A stretch of DNA of 27,884 bases. It comes from Bacteroidaceae bacterium (GTDB lineage: Bacteria; Bacteroidota; Bacteroidia; Bacteroidales; Bacteroidaceae). Below are positions 1 through 6,732 of the stretch, one piece after another; positions within the stretch are counted from its first letter, which is position 1; every line of letters begins with the position of its first letter. A program made the translations under genes and the position numbers. Under the pieces are notes generated by a model that saw only the letters and a program-made list of their open reading frames with translations, was not told the origin of the DNA and did no database searches. Location of the stretch: contig CABIXF010000049.1 in NCBI GenBank assembly GCA_902362595.1, positions 1-27,884 of the forward strand, read 5' to 3'.

Positions 1-149
1 CTCCCATTTTTCAGTGTCCCCGGACTCATTCAGGAAGCTGATGGTAAGCCCACCCAAAAAAAAAACTCCCATTTCTCAGTGAATCGCACTTGAGAGGTCG
101 TATTTGTTTGAACTGGATATACCGGTTCTTCGAATGTTTTTGTTGCCAT
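1..149 (-). CDS. Partial phage structural protein, N-terminus only (continues past the window edge)
   Basis: An open frame starts at ATG 149-147 and runs off the left edge without a stop, giving about 49 residues beginning MATKTFEEPVYPVQ. It is the next gene in the leftward late operon, 57 bp after the preceding gene, so a tail or neck component is the natural guess, but no family is recognisable. The frame holds two near-identical 16-bp segments (1-16 and 65-80) that both encode TEKWE, and between them a run of ten T on the coding strand (65-56) encoding consecutive Phe. The start has no strong Shine-Dalgarno, as for most genes here. Function unknown; existence supported by frame and operon position. 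Confidence 0.55.
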
Positions 150-206
150 AATTCTGAGTTTTTTACGAAGTAAACTTACCGAGTTAGATTTCAAAAAGAC
201 ATTGTT

Positions 207-758
207 TTATTTACGCTTGTGCGTCCCGTACAGGCGTGATTTGAGAGTAGTGCTGCGCTTGTGGTTTGCTTCCTCTATTTTATCGACAAGCAAACCGCAG
301 AACTCTTCGCCGTACATGTAGGCCATCTGTTCCTTCAGCACCATGATGGATGCAAAGTAGGGGCGGGAAAACCATTCTCGAGGTTTACGCGGATTGCCGG
401 ATGTATAGTATCCACCGGGTTTTGGCCCAACTTTGCGAGGCACATTTAGCCCGTGTTCTTCACGATAGACCGGGTTTAATATCTCTAAGTCACCGCCGTT
501 ACCTTTGGTATATCCTTTACCGACACCCATGTCCTGATATATGCCGTACTCCAGAAACTTGTGCTGAATGGTAGATACTGAGTCCGTGGAAGATATGACG
601 TTATCACGTATCTGCTGGTGAAGTGAGTATGTATTAATGACATGCAGCCGTTCGATTTTCTCTCGCCAGATTGTTACCATCATTTCCGCCCAGGCTTCCT
701 GATATTTCCTGCGGTCTTCATCGGTAGCTGCCGGTCTGTTTGTGTCCGTTTTAGCCAT
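207..758 (-). CDS. Putative phage neck / tail-completion protein (gp10-like)
   Basis: A 183-residue protein that starts at ATG 758, overlapping the previous gene by 8 bp, which implies translational coupling. The middle has a pattern seen in small neck or minor-capsid proteins of siphophages: an early amphipathic helix (about 20-50), then YGIYQDMGVGKGY near residues 71-83, and a C-terminal segment with KPREWFSRPYFAS (about 125-137) followed by a helix. HK97 gp10-like proteins characteristically carry an R-x-F-x-x-P-F-type motif before a final helix, which is the basis of this call. It sits after portal and connector genes, where such proteins usually lie. Family assignment is by eye and not certain. 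Confidence 0.55.
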   Translation of the reverse strand: MAKTDTNRPAATDEDRRKYQEAWAEMMVTIWREKIERLHVINTYSLHQQIRDNVISSTDSVSTIQHKFLEYGIYQDMGVGKGYTKGNGGDLEILNPVYREEHGLNVPRKVGPKPGGYYTSGNPRKPREWFSRPYFASIMVLKEQMAYMYGEEFCGLLVDKIEEANHKRSTTLKSRLYGTHKRK

Positions 759-1254
759 CCCACTCGTCCTCCATATAACATAAATCAGTTGGTTCCGTCA
801 GCTCTACCATGAAGTACAGTCCGGTGCATCCGGAAATGAAATACTCCCCCAGTTCACGGGCGTAGATTTTGGAGACATTCAGGAAGGATAAATCCAGGTC
901 TTCGTAGATGTATTTGTCACGGATCATGCGGGAATGGAACTGTCGGAAGAGATGCCGACAGATGTCAAGCTTTTCCGCCCGGTCGGTCATGTCATCGTAT
1001 TTGTACCGGATCAGGAGAAATACCGTGAAGGTACGCTTCTTGAACCAGCCACCACCGATTTGTTCTACGGCAGCGTCGTTGGTATCATCGACACAGACGA
1101 AAGCGGATTGTTTCCGGAAATTGTCGAGCACATCCTGAAGGGAATTGATTCCGCTACAGGAACACGGGTAGAACGAGTTGGCTGTGGCCAGCTTGTTCTT
1201 TTCGGTCAGCTCTTTAAAATAAGCGTGGCCGTCAAAGAATTTATTTGTGTCCAT
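751..1254 (-). CDS. Putative head-tail connector or tail-terminator protein
   Basis: A 167-residue protein from ATG 1254, overlapping the upstream gene by 14 bp and the downstream gene by 8 bp. It has no signal peptide or membrane segment. The sequence mixes a basic helix (about 92-112, RAEKLDICRHLFRQFHSRM) with beta-strand-like stretches (FTVFLLIRY; TGLYFMVEL), a layout compatible with the small alpha/beta tail-terminator or connector folds. Position between a putative connector and the neck-like protein supports a role in joining head and tail. No diagnostic motif was found, so the role comes from context and the sequence shows only a conserved-looking soluble protein. Confidence 0.45.
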   Translation of the reverse strand: MDTNKFFDGHAYFKELTEKNKLATANSFYPCSCSGINSLQDVLDNFRKQSAFVCVDDTNDAAVEQIGGGWFKKRTFTVFLLIRYKYDDMTDRAEKLDICRHLFRQFHSRMIRDKYIYEDLDLSFLNVSKIYARELGEYFISGCTGLYFMVELTEPTDLCYMEDEWDG

Positions 1255-2047
1255 CTTGTCTTGATTTTATGATTTGAATATCGTGTGCTTTTGCGTCCAG
1301 TTCAGTCAGGGCTCGCCAGCAGTCCATCTGCAGGACTTCCTTTTCTTTCGTCACGTCTCCGCCGGTCAGTGCCCGGATCTGGGCGTTCATCGCGCCCATC
1401 AGGTCGGGCAGTTCCGGCTGATCAGCGTCGGCCGGTCGATGGAATGGCTGGAAGAAATGGGGGAATAGGGATATGAAATACAGTTTGACGCTGCCCCACC
1501 AAAGGAATACGGATACCAGTTCGTATTCCTTGATACGGGAAAAGGCAGCCTTCAGTGAGCCTCTGGCACCAGGATTCTTCTTGTACAAGAAACCATACAG
1601 GGATTTGAGTTGGGAAATATCCTGCGAATACAGGTAGCCCTGGTAGTGGTTCTCGCAACAAAGGTAATCTTCGAAGCTCAGTCCGTGCAGCATCGTATCG
1701 ATGGCGTATCGGCCGCCTATCTTGTCCAGACGGACGGGGTAGGCGTTGGGCTCGGAAATAAAATCAATTTGCCGGAGAAAGCTGCGCACCTGCCAGTCCT
1801 GAAGGATGAATCTCAATATCTTGTGCCAGTTCAGGCGGAACGTGCACAGCCACCCTCCCTTGACTCGCTTCCGGACACGGATTCCGGTAAAGCGCATGAA
1901 GACGTAGGTCTTTGCCTTGGCCGGAGGAAACAGGGTGATGACCAGGAACACATATCGAAGCTGTTCTTGGTTGAGCTGCTGCCACGAAGTGGGGAAACGG
2001 AAATCGAGGATTCTACCCCCAAAAGTATGTGGAATCGTCTTTCTCAT
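1241..2047 (-). CDS. Conserved phage protein of unknown function
   Basis: The open frame extends upstream to 2260, but the extension is the antisense-looking, Arg/Pro-rich shadow of the previous gene. The likely start is ATG 2047 (MRKTIPHTFGGRILDF), giving 268 residues and a 35-bp overlap with the upstream gene. The protein has no signal peptide; it is rich in aromatic and basic residues and includes a segment near WQVRSFLRQI and another reading LYGFLYKKNPGARG. A hydrophobic stretch late in the protein (LYFISLFPHFFQPF) could be buried or membrane-associated. It lies in the connector/neck cluster, so a virion-assembly role is likely, but I cannot name the family. Confidence 0.6.
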   Translation of the reverse strand: MRKTIPHTFGGRILDFRFPTSWQQLNQEQLRYVFLVITLFPPAKAKTYVFMRFTGIRVRKRVKGGWLCTFRLNWHKILRFILQDWQVRSFLRQIDFISEPNAYPVRLDKIGGRYAIDTMLHGLSFEDYLCCENHYQGYLYSQDISQLKSLYGFLYKKNPGARGSLKAAFSRIKEYELVSVFLWWGSVKLYFISLFPHFFQPFHRPADADQPELPDLMGAMNAQIRALTGGDVTKEKEVLQMDCWRALTELDAKAHDIQIIKSRQDGHK

Positions 2048-2834
2048 TTTTGTAGGTCTCAAAATGTTTGACTTTGTACGCCTCGGAGTCCTTGTAAGCA
2101 GTGAAGGTTTCTGCCTTGGCTTCCGCGTAGTTCTCGATGCGATCCAGCATGGCCTTTGCCGTCGGCCAATCCTTTGCAATGCAGAATCCGATAAACTTGC
2201 ACATGTAGTCGGCCATAGCGGTTTCTTCTTTGGTGTACGCATTGTGCCGGGTCTGTTCAAGGATATGGTCGAAGAACTCAGCCGACACGTGCTGCCGGAG
2301 TTTTTCTTCTGCCTGATACATGCGGGAACGACATTCTACCAGCTTGGAACGATGAACGTCTGCGGACGGGAATTCGACGTACATCTTCAGCTGCCGTGCG
2401 GTGTAAATCAGGTTCGGGATGTTGATACGAGCCTGTGCTGTATCCGCCCAGTCAGTTCCGACCAGCAATTCCAGGCACCGGTCGTATGCGTCCTCGGCGG
2501 AGTTGGTGACTTGCTGCAGCAGGTTCTTCACTCTGTCTGCAGAAGCCGGGGCCAGATTCTGGTTAGACACTACGCCAAAGCCTGTCGGTGTTAATACCAG
2601 GTCGAGCTGCGGTATCTGTTCTTGATAGGTACGCAGACAAACCAGTTTTACGACGGCCGCCTCGAGGCCGGGAACAGTATCCAGTTTTTCGGCCATGTCG
2701 CCCAGCAGCACCCGGTTAATGCTTTGTAGGGTATCGTCGAGGTGAGGGGCGATCATGTCGTAGACCTCTGCCGTAGAATTGGTGGCAGAGGTGCATATTC
2801 TTTCGAAAACATTTTGTGAAAATGTGATAGCCAT
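2013..2834 (-). CDS. Putative head-tail connector protein (DUF6712-like)
   Basis: A 273-residue, mostly helical soluble protein from ATG 2834, 11 bp after the portal gene. The segment LTPTGFGVVSNQNLAPAS (about 81-98) is one I associate with DUF6712, a family found in Bacteroidales prophages next to portal genes; this is recall and was not searched. Long helices with alternating charged residues follow, and the C-terminus (about 235-273) is Lys/Tyr/Glu-rich. Directly after the portal, an adaptor or connector that docks on the portal ring is the most economical reading. No catalytic motif is visible. Confidence 0.6.
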   Translation of the reverse strand: MAITFSQNVFERICTSATNSTAEVYDMIAPHLDDTLQSINRVLLGDMAEKLDTVPGLEAAVVKLVCLRTYQEQIPQLDLVLTPTGFGVVSNQNLAPASADRVKNLLQQVTNSAEDAYDRCLELLVGTDWADTAQARINIPNLIYTARQLKMYVEFPSADVHRSKLVECRSRMYQAEEKLRQHVSAEFFDHILEQTRHNAYTKEETAMADYMCKFIGFCIAKDWPTAKAMLDRIENYAEAKAETFTAYKDSEAYKVKHFETYKNEKDDSTYFWG

Positions 2835-2845
2835 ATTGATTTGTT

Positions 2846-4234
2846 TTAGGATTGACTTTCAAGGTCGGAAGCTGTCTTTTGCTTCGCGTCGGTGTTCTGG
2901 TCAAGGGTGGTAAGAAGTACCATTGGAATGTCTGGATACACCTTTTCACCCCATCCGTTATACGCAATTACAATCTGATGAGGGATGTTCATCAGGTCGT
3001 GGAAGGGAATCTCCAGTGCCTGTTTGAGTGTGAACAGCTCTCGTTTGTCGGAACCGGAGTTGTTACTCTGTCCTTTGCCGGGCGTGGCTCCCACCAGGTT
3101 GGGGTGGATATTGTCGCCGTAACAAGTAATGTTGCTGGCCTCCTGAATGTCTTCGCTCCAGTCGCCACCCTCCTTTCCGGTCTCGATGATGTTGATACGC
3201 ACCATGCGGACCTCACGGCCATTCGGGTCGATGTAGTATCCGGTTATCCAAACCTTGCCGCTGTTTTCGATTCCGGAAACAAACTTCTTGATATTTTCCT
3301 TCTCCTTTTTGATACGTTCCATCTTCTTCAGCGGGTCGGTAATGTGCTCTTCCGAACAGATATTACTCCAATAGTCCTTGTGCACTTCGACCTGGTATTT
3401 CACGCTGGCATGGTTGCGCAGCTTCGCTTTTTTACCTTTCCCGATCAATCGCTTGATGTCGTACCAGTCGCCCCGGAAAATGCTGGTGTAATAGGGGATG
3501 GGGTAATACTGGAAGCCGGGCGTCGGGAATCGCACCAGGATGGCGAATTTCTTGTCTTTCGTTCGGACTCTCGTTTGTCCGTCACGCCCCGGCTCGCGCC
3601 CCATGAGTACCATCAGGTCGCCCAGTGGGTCTCGCGGATCAAGCAATCGGATGACTTCGTAGTCATCTGGACTGAGTGAGGCGTTGTCGCGGAAATTGGC
3701 ATAAATCACGTGGTTGATTTTGCCGTATCTTGCTTTTTCGAACCGACAGTAACAGGCTTCTTTGTGAATCAAACGATTAATCTTTTTACCGTCCTTGGAA
3801 AGAATGATGACCGACACGCAGAAAAAGAAATACTTCATGTCCGTGGCCTGCTCGAGCTGGAACAGTGGCAGACTGTTGCGGACCAACCAGCTCTTAATCT
3901 CCGGATGGGTGGTAGGTTGCTTGGTATCTACGTCCATATACTTGAGCCCGGCCCCGTAACAGGTGATGACGTTAAACAGTTTGTTTTGGCTCATGACTTC
4001 GTCCTGACCTATCATCTTGATAATTTTGAACGGCAGTTGGTTGTCTTCGCCAAAATTGACATACGCCATGCCTTGCCGGTTCGGCACAGGTGTTGTGCTG
4101 ATGTTCGCATCTTCGTCGAATACCTGGCTGCTGTCTTCCACGGAAGCCATTTCGGTGTTTATTTTGGATACCTCGATGTCGAATATTTCACCAGGCATAA
4201 AATTGTCGTCGTATTGTGAGATTGTGGGTTCCAT
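2846..4234 (-). CDS. Phage portal protein
   Basis: A 462-residue protein starting at ATG 4234, one base after the stop of the previous small gene. Portal proteins form the dodecameric ring through which DNA enters and leaves the capsid. Supporting features are the length, a basic stem-like middle (about 260-330, rich in Lys with KKMERIKKEKENIKKF), and the late segment VGATPGKGQSNNSGSDKRELF (about 389-409, abbreviated), a Gly/Asn/Ser stretch followed by KRE that I associate with portals of Bacteroidales phages. It precedes connector and neck genes as portals normally do. Unusually, it lies about 9 kb from the large terminase, separated by accessory genes. The first 40 residues are acidic and probably flexible. 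Confidence 0.75.
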   Translation of the reverse strand: MEPTISQYDDNFMPGEIFDIEVSKINTEMASVEDSSQVFDEDANISTTPVPNRQGMAYVNFGEDNQLPFKIIKMIGQDEVMSQNKLFNVITCYGAGLKYMDVDTKQPTTHPEIKSWLVRNSLPLFQLEQATDMKYFFFCVSVIILSKDGKKINRLIHKEACYCRFEKARYGKINHVIYANFRDNASLSPDDYEVIRLLDPRDPLGDLMVLMGREPGRDGQTRVRTKDKKFAILVRFPTPGFQYYPIPYYTSIFRGDWYDIKRLIGKGKKAKLRNHASVKYQVEVHKDYWSNICSEEHITDPLKKMERIKKEKENIKKFVSGIENSGKVWITGYYIDPNGREVRMVRINIIETGKEGGDWSEDIQEASNITCYGDNIHPNLVGATPGKGQSNNSGSDKRELFTLKQALEIPFHDLMNIPHQIVIAYNGWGEKVYPDIPMVLLTTLDQNTDAKQKTASDLESQS

Positions 4235-4235
4235 A

Positions 4236-4469
4236 TTAGAGATAAATTGTCATGTTGTTAATTTCGAAAAGGGATATGTCACGGAAAGAACGGATTAGGC
4301 CGGATGCCGGAAGGCGGACCCGGTGAAGTCCCTGGCGCCAGTGGGAGCCAACGCACACCGCGCCTCGGTATTCCAGAATGTCGCCTGTGCTGAGCTTCCA
4401 CAGCTTCAGGTTGCAGGGTTGCCCGGACTCGAGCAACCTCAATGCGTCTTTGATATGTATTACGTTCAT
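4236..4469 (-). CDS. Small conserved phage protein, unknown function
   Basis: A 77-residue protein starting at ATG 4469 (MNVIHIKDALRLLESGQPC), 5 bp after the preceding structural gene and one base before the portal, so it is part of the late operon. The sequence reads like a small beta-barrel: LKLWKLSTGDILEYRGAV, VGSHWRQGLHRVRL, then IRSFRDISLFEINNMTIYL. There is no signal peptide or membrane helix. Its role is unknown; tight packing against the portal suggests an assembly accessory, but this is inference from position only. Confidence 0.55.
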   Translation of the reverse strand: MNVIHIKDALRLLESGQPCNLKLWKLSTGDILEYRGAVCVGSHWRQGLHRVRLPASGLIRSFRDISLFEINNMTIYL

Positions 4470-4474
4470 AGGCT

Positions 4475-5515
4475 TTAATTGTATGTGTCATCGAATGAGT
4501 CGTCGAAGATGTCCGGAAGCAGACGGAGCCGCTGCTGGCACCGGGATGCGAAGATGTAAGAGACAGTGAAAGCAAACAGTCCGTCGTCTTCATCGCTCCG
4601 GCTGGTATTGCTTTCGGTGATGGTTATCGGGATGTCGCCGGATTCATCCATCAGCCAGACTTCGGTCGCCCTTGCCACATCGTCGGCCAGGGCGAACATA
4701 GATTCAGGAATGTAGCCAGTATTGAGTGTGTGCTTGCGCTGCTCGTCAACATGATAGGTCTTGTATTGTCCGGCGAAGTAAGCTGCACTTCGGGTCAGTT
4801 CCGGTTCAACTGTGTCACCGCCTACAAAGTAGAATGTCTCGATAACACCAAACGAGTTCCGGAACTTTAGACCGATAGATTCCGGTTCGTCCTGGTCCAC
4901 GCGGAAGGTCTGCTTCCGGGCACCGGCCAGGATGGTGTACCGCAGCAGTTTGTAGCCGGACTGTGTGAATTGGGAAGGGGATACATCAATGGAACGGATG
5001 CCATAGTCGGCTACGTTGCCCAAGGAACGGGTGGACTTGAGCAGTTGGTTCTGGTTGTTGACGAAGATACATTCTGCCGTCACTGGGATGGTCGTACCTC
5101 CGGAGGATAGTTTCCCGGTCGTAAGGTACAGCGTTTCCGTGCGGCCAAAGGAGGTGATTTTGTCACGTCCGGCCAAGGTTGTCAGAAAGTAGTCCGCTAC
5201 AAAATCCTCTGCACTGCAGGGGACGATTGGACGGCATAGCAGTACCGTGAAATTTGTGGAATTATCCCACAGACTATCCGCTATCATTTCGTATGTGAAA
5301 TCTGTGAGCGGCTCATTGATTAAATAAGATTCGAGCAGAGAAAGCAAATCCAATATTCGGATAATATTTTGGGAGTCTGGTGTATATGATTCTTGCAAAA
5401 TTACAGAATCATTTTTCTTCAAAATGAATGTAACCTCTTCATCTGCATTGATTACGATTTCATTAAGTTGAGAAGAAAGCGCAAATTCCGGTATTTTTTG
5501 AGTGACAGAAACCAT
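4475..5515 (-). CDS. Putative phage structural protein (tail or head fibre-like), unknown family
   Basis: A 346-residue protein from ATG 5515 and the first gene of the second morphogenesis block. It is predominantly beta-strand-like with many Thr/Ser/Val alternations, no signal peptide and no membrane helix, which suits a virion component. The N-terminus (ISINADEE-like VINADEEVTFIL) looks like a beta-sandwich. The C-terminus ends in an acidic tail (DIFDDSFDDTYN). It is transcribed from its own TAnnTTTG promoter box at 5539-5532, directly behind the terminator of the accessory island, implying that the late block is re-started here. I cannot assign a specific virion part. Confidence 0.5.
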   Translation of the reverse strand: MVSVTQKIPEFALSSQLNEIVINADEEVTFILKKNDSVILQESYTPDSQNIIRILDLLSLLESYLINEPLTDFTYEMIADSLWDNSTNFTVLLCRPIVPCSAEDFVADYFLTTLAGRDKITSFGRTETLYLTTGKLSSGGTTIPVTAECIFVNNQNQLLKSTRSLGNVADYGIRSIDVSPSQFTQSGYKLLRYTILAGARKQTFRVDQDEPESIGLKFRNSFGVIETFYFVGGDTVEPELTRSAAYFAGQYKTYHVDEQRKHTLNTGYIPESMFALADDVARATEVWLMDESGDIPITITESNTSRSDEDDGLFAFTVSYIFASRCQQRLRLLPDIFDDSFDDTYN

Positions 5516-5531
5516 GATTCTTTGTTTTGCT

Positions 5532-5539
5532 CAAAGATA
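5532..5539 (-). promoter_or_regulatory. Bacteroides-type -7 promoter box for the second late block
   Basis: On the minus strand the sequence reads TATCTTTG, a perfect TAnnTTTG box, ending about 17 bp before ATG 5515, so the 5' leader would be only some 10 nt. No TTTG lies 19-21 bp upstream, so the -33 element is weak or an activator is needed. The placement right after the terminator at 5599-5560 fits an operon re-start. Confidence 0.5.
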
Positions 5540-5559
5540 CCTGGTGTGGAAAAGGGGTA

Positions 5560-5599
5560 AAAAGACAAAAGGCGCAGCGCCCTCACGGCGCCACGCCTT
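5560..5599 (-). terminator. Rho-independent terminator, closes the small-protein operon (copy 1 of a pair)
   Basis: On the minus strand AAGGCG-UG-GCGCC, loop GUGAG, GGCGC-UG-CGCCUU forms a 13-bp stem in which the UG/UG step pairs as two wobbles; on the plus strand the same positions would be CA/CA mismatches, so the leftward reading is the functional one. A T-rich tract (TTTTGTCTTTTT) follows. It lies 46 bp past the stop of the gene ending at 5646. A near-identical hairpin with one compensating base pair lies at 20901-20935. Confidence 0.85.
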
Positions 5600-5645
5600 C
5601 ACACTATCAATGTAGAAAAAATGTAATCATCTAAAAACTCGCAGT

Positions 5646-5885
5646 CTATCTGCGCAGCATCATCCATGCCGGCCGGCCATCGGGCCCGATGGTGAGCTTG
5701 TATCGTAGTTCTACCATCGTGGCCGCAATCTGGTTGATGCTGATGTCGGCCATCTCAGACAGTTCGTCTTGAATCTGCTGTGAGGTCTTGTATATCACAT
5801 TCTCGCTTTCCCGTTCCACCGGGAGATATTCCTGGAAGTAACGGATAAGGATATATTTGTCGAATTTGATTTTATCAGCTGCCAT
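5646..5885 (-). CDS. Small protein, possible winged-helix fold, unknown function
   Basis: A 79-residue protein starting at ATG 5885, 11 bp inside the end of the upstream gene, with a strong AGGAGG six bases before the start. After a basic N-terminus (MAADKIKFDKYIL), the segment TSQQIQDELSEMADISINQ and the following helix and hairpin (LRYKLTIGPDGRPAWMM) look like a helix-helix-hairpin, compatible with a small winged helix. It is the last gene of a three-gene unit starting at 6329 and ending at the terminator at 5599. Function is not recognised. A DNA-binding role is only a guess from the apparent fold. Confidence 0.6.
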   Translation of the reverse strand: MAADKIKFDKYILIRYFQEYLPVERESENVIYKTSQQIQDELSEMADISINQIAATMVELRYKLTIGPDGRPAWMMLRR

Positions 5886-6075
5886 GTTCTGCCTCCTTTC
5901 TGTCGTTTAAAGCGCGTTGGATTAGTTTGCTTAGTTGCTCCATTTCGGGGCGGGTGCAGCATAGTTTTTCATTTCCATACATGAGGATGCTGTATTGTTC
6001 GAACAGTACCGTGTCTTCTTCGTATGCCTGGTATTTATCGACACGGAATATCGGTCGCTGTAAAGAGTCGGTCAT
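5875..6075 (-). CDS. Small soluble protein, unknown function
   Basis: The start is placed at ATG 6075 because an AGGAGG lies six bases upstream and the ATGA overlap with the preceding gene is exact; longer readings of this frame run through that gene. The product is 66 residues (MTDSLQRPIFRVDKYQ), charged, with no signal peptide or membrane helix, ending with a helix rich in Glu, Lys and Arg. It is coupled to both neighbours (4-bp and 11-bp overlaps), so all three products are probably made in fixed proportion. No family recognised. Confidence 0.6.
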   Translation of the reverse strand: MTDSLQRPIFRVDKYQAYEEDTVLFEQYSILMYGNEKLCCTRPEMEQLSKLIQRALNDRKEAEHGS

Positions 6076-6329
6076 CGTAATCCTCCTTTCTTGCAAAGTA
6101 AGATGGAACAAGCGAACCAGCACAAGCAGACAACGGCTGCCAGCCAGTGAGTGAAGATGGAACAGGTGAGCAAGCAAAAAGAAGCCAATGCTTGGGACAC
6201 CAGCACAGTCTGAAGGTTAGTGACTTTCTCTTCCATGATGGAGGAGAACAATACATTTTCACGATTTAGCCATAAAGAAATGCGGCTTTCTTTCGCCTGG
6301 CTTACAGGCAATGCAATTTGATTTTTCAT
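6072..6329 (-). CDS. Small protein with two predicted membrane helices
   Basis: The start is taken at ATG 6329 (MKNQIALPVSQAKES); an upstream in-frame extension would run into the regulatory leader. The 85-residue product has a polar N-terminal half and then two closely spaced hydrophobic segments at about 41-60 and 62-79, separated by THW, ending in a short basic tail (CKKGGLR). It is Cys-rich in the membrane part (six Cys). The stop overlaps the next start (ATGA). It is the first gene behind the structured leader and promoter at 6579-6549. Two-helix hairpin proteins of this size can be holin-like or toxin-like; nothing here decides between those and a superinfection-exclusion role. Confidence 0.55.
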   Translation of the reverse strand: MKNQIALPVSQAKESRISLWLNRENVLFSSIMEEKVTNLQTVLVSQALASFCLLTCSIFTHWLAAVVCLCWFACSILLCKKGGLR

Positions 6330-6542
6330 TTTTGTACGACATTTAAAATGAAACAATATTTTGATAAAGTACGGGAAGAGAACAAGAAAAGTTCCGCTCC
6401 CCGTTGTCGTACACCTGAATCAGGCAGTGGGTCCATTAAGACTCCACACGGGACGGAACTTATACGATATAGTAAACCACAAGGCATAAAAAATGCCCGC
6501 AGCATAAAAATGGCGAGCCATCTCGCCTGATTCAAATGTACG
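6330..6542 (-). ncRNA. Structured 5' leader RNA (possible attenuator or cis-regulatory RNA)
   Basis: Between the promoter and ATG 6329 about 200 nt would be transcribed. Read leftwards they contain a hairpin GGCGAG/CTCGCC (6527-6512) followed at once by ATTTTTAT, which resembles an early terminator; a second hairpin GGCAT/ATGCC (6497-6483); and a long multi-branched element closed by AAGTTCCG/CGGAACTT (6461-6454 with 6396-6389) and CCCGT/ACGGG (6452-6448 with 6404-6400), with two inner hairpins (6447-6427 and 6424-6414). The 9-mer at 6413-6405 is also complementary to the 9-mer at 6341-6333, four bases before the start codon, offering an alternative pairing that would cover the start. I recognise no named RNA family. 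Confidence 0.5.
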
Positions 6543-6545
6543 ACA
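6333..6545. repeat. Three copies of a 9-bp TGT-N3-ACA element
   Basis: TGTACGACA occurs at 6333-6341 and 6537-6545 and its reverse complement TGTCGTACA at 6405-6413. The outer T-G-T/A-C-A bases make each site a short dyad. One site lies between two TACATTTG boxes at the promoter, one inside the leader and one just before the start codon. They could be repressor operators, RNA pairing segments, or both. Confidence 0.5.
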
Positions 6546-6548
6546 TCG

Positions 6549-6579
6549 CAAATGTATGTTTTTGTTTTGAAATAGCAAA
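6549..6579 (-). promoter_or_regulatory. Bacteroides-type promoter for the structured-leader operon
   Basis: On the minus strand TTTG (6579-6576), 19 bp, then TACATTTG (6556-6549) matches the Bacteroides -33/-7 consensus exactly. A second TACATTTG box lies 16 bp downstream (6540-6533) without a matched -33, so the start point may be dual. Transcription would begin near 6540 and read into the structured leader. Confidence 0.75.
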
Positions 6580-6581
6580 AG

Positions 6582-6615
6582 AAAAAGCGGAAACTTTTTA
6601 GTGTTTCCGCTTTTT
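6582..6615 (-). terminator. Rho-independent terminator at the end of the exonuclease/DUF4041 operon
   Basis: A perfect 13-bp inverted repeat, AAAAAGCGGAAAC and GTTTCCGCTTTTT, encloses an 8-nt loop. Read leftwards it ends in a T tract. It lies about 115 bp after the stop of the secreted-protein gene; the AGTACT tandem array is between them. The symmetric A/T flanks would also stop rightward transcription. Confidence 0.85.
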
Positions 6616-6639
6616 ATAGGGCCTCTGGGTTATGTTCTC

Positions 6640-6727
6640 AGTACTTCATAGGGAGTACTCCAGTACTGCTACGGAAGTACTATAGTACTTTCAGGGAAAT
6701 ACTGCAGTACTGGCTAAGGAGTACTGG
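6640..6727. repeat. Four tandem 22-bp repeats built on AGTACT palindromes
   Basis: Units start at 6640, 6662, 6684 and 6706. Each has the form AGTACT-N8-AGTACT-N2; the third unit has AATACT in its second box. The N8 spacer is variable but keeps GG near its right end, while the two boxes are fixed, so the repeat is defined by palindrome spacing and not by whole-unit copying. The array lies in the 3' untranslated region of the operon, between its last stop codon (6733) and the terminator. Regular unit length with variable spacers could suggest CRISPR, but spacers are 8 bp and 2 bp, so this is not one. Confidence 0.85.
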
Positions 6728-6732
6728 TGAAG

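Noticed and set aside
2048..2260. N-terminal extension of the gene ending at 1241
   Set aside because: It overlaps the previous gene over most of its length and has Arg/Pro-rich shadow composition; ATG 2047 is a better start.
1917..2594. Rightward 225-residue frame opposite connector genes
   Set aside because: Antisense shadow of two tightly packed leftward genes.
2852..3679. Rightward 275-residue frame opposite the portal gene
   Set aside because: Shadow of the portal gene; no promoter, and coding signals and operon overlaps support the minus strand.
6318..6530. Rightward 70-residue frame across the leader region
   Set aside because: Runs through hairpins of the leader and opposes an exact promoter; no start signals.
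6640..6727. CRISPR-like regular repeat
   Set aside because: Spacers are 8 and 2 bp, boxes are 6-bp palindromes, and no cas gene is present.
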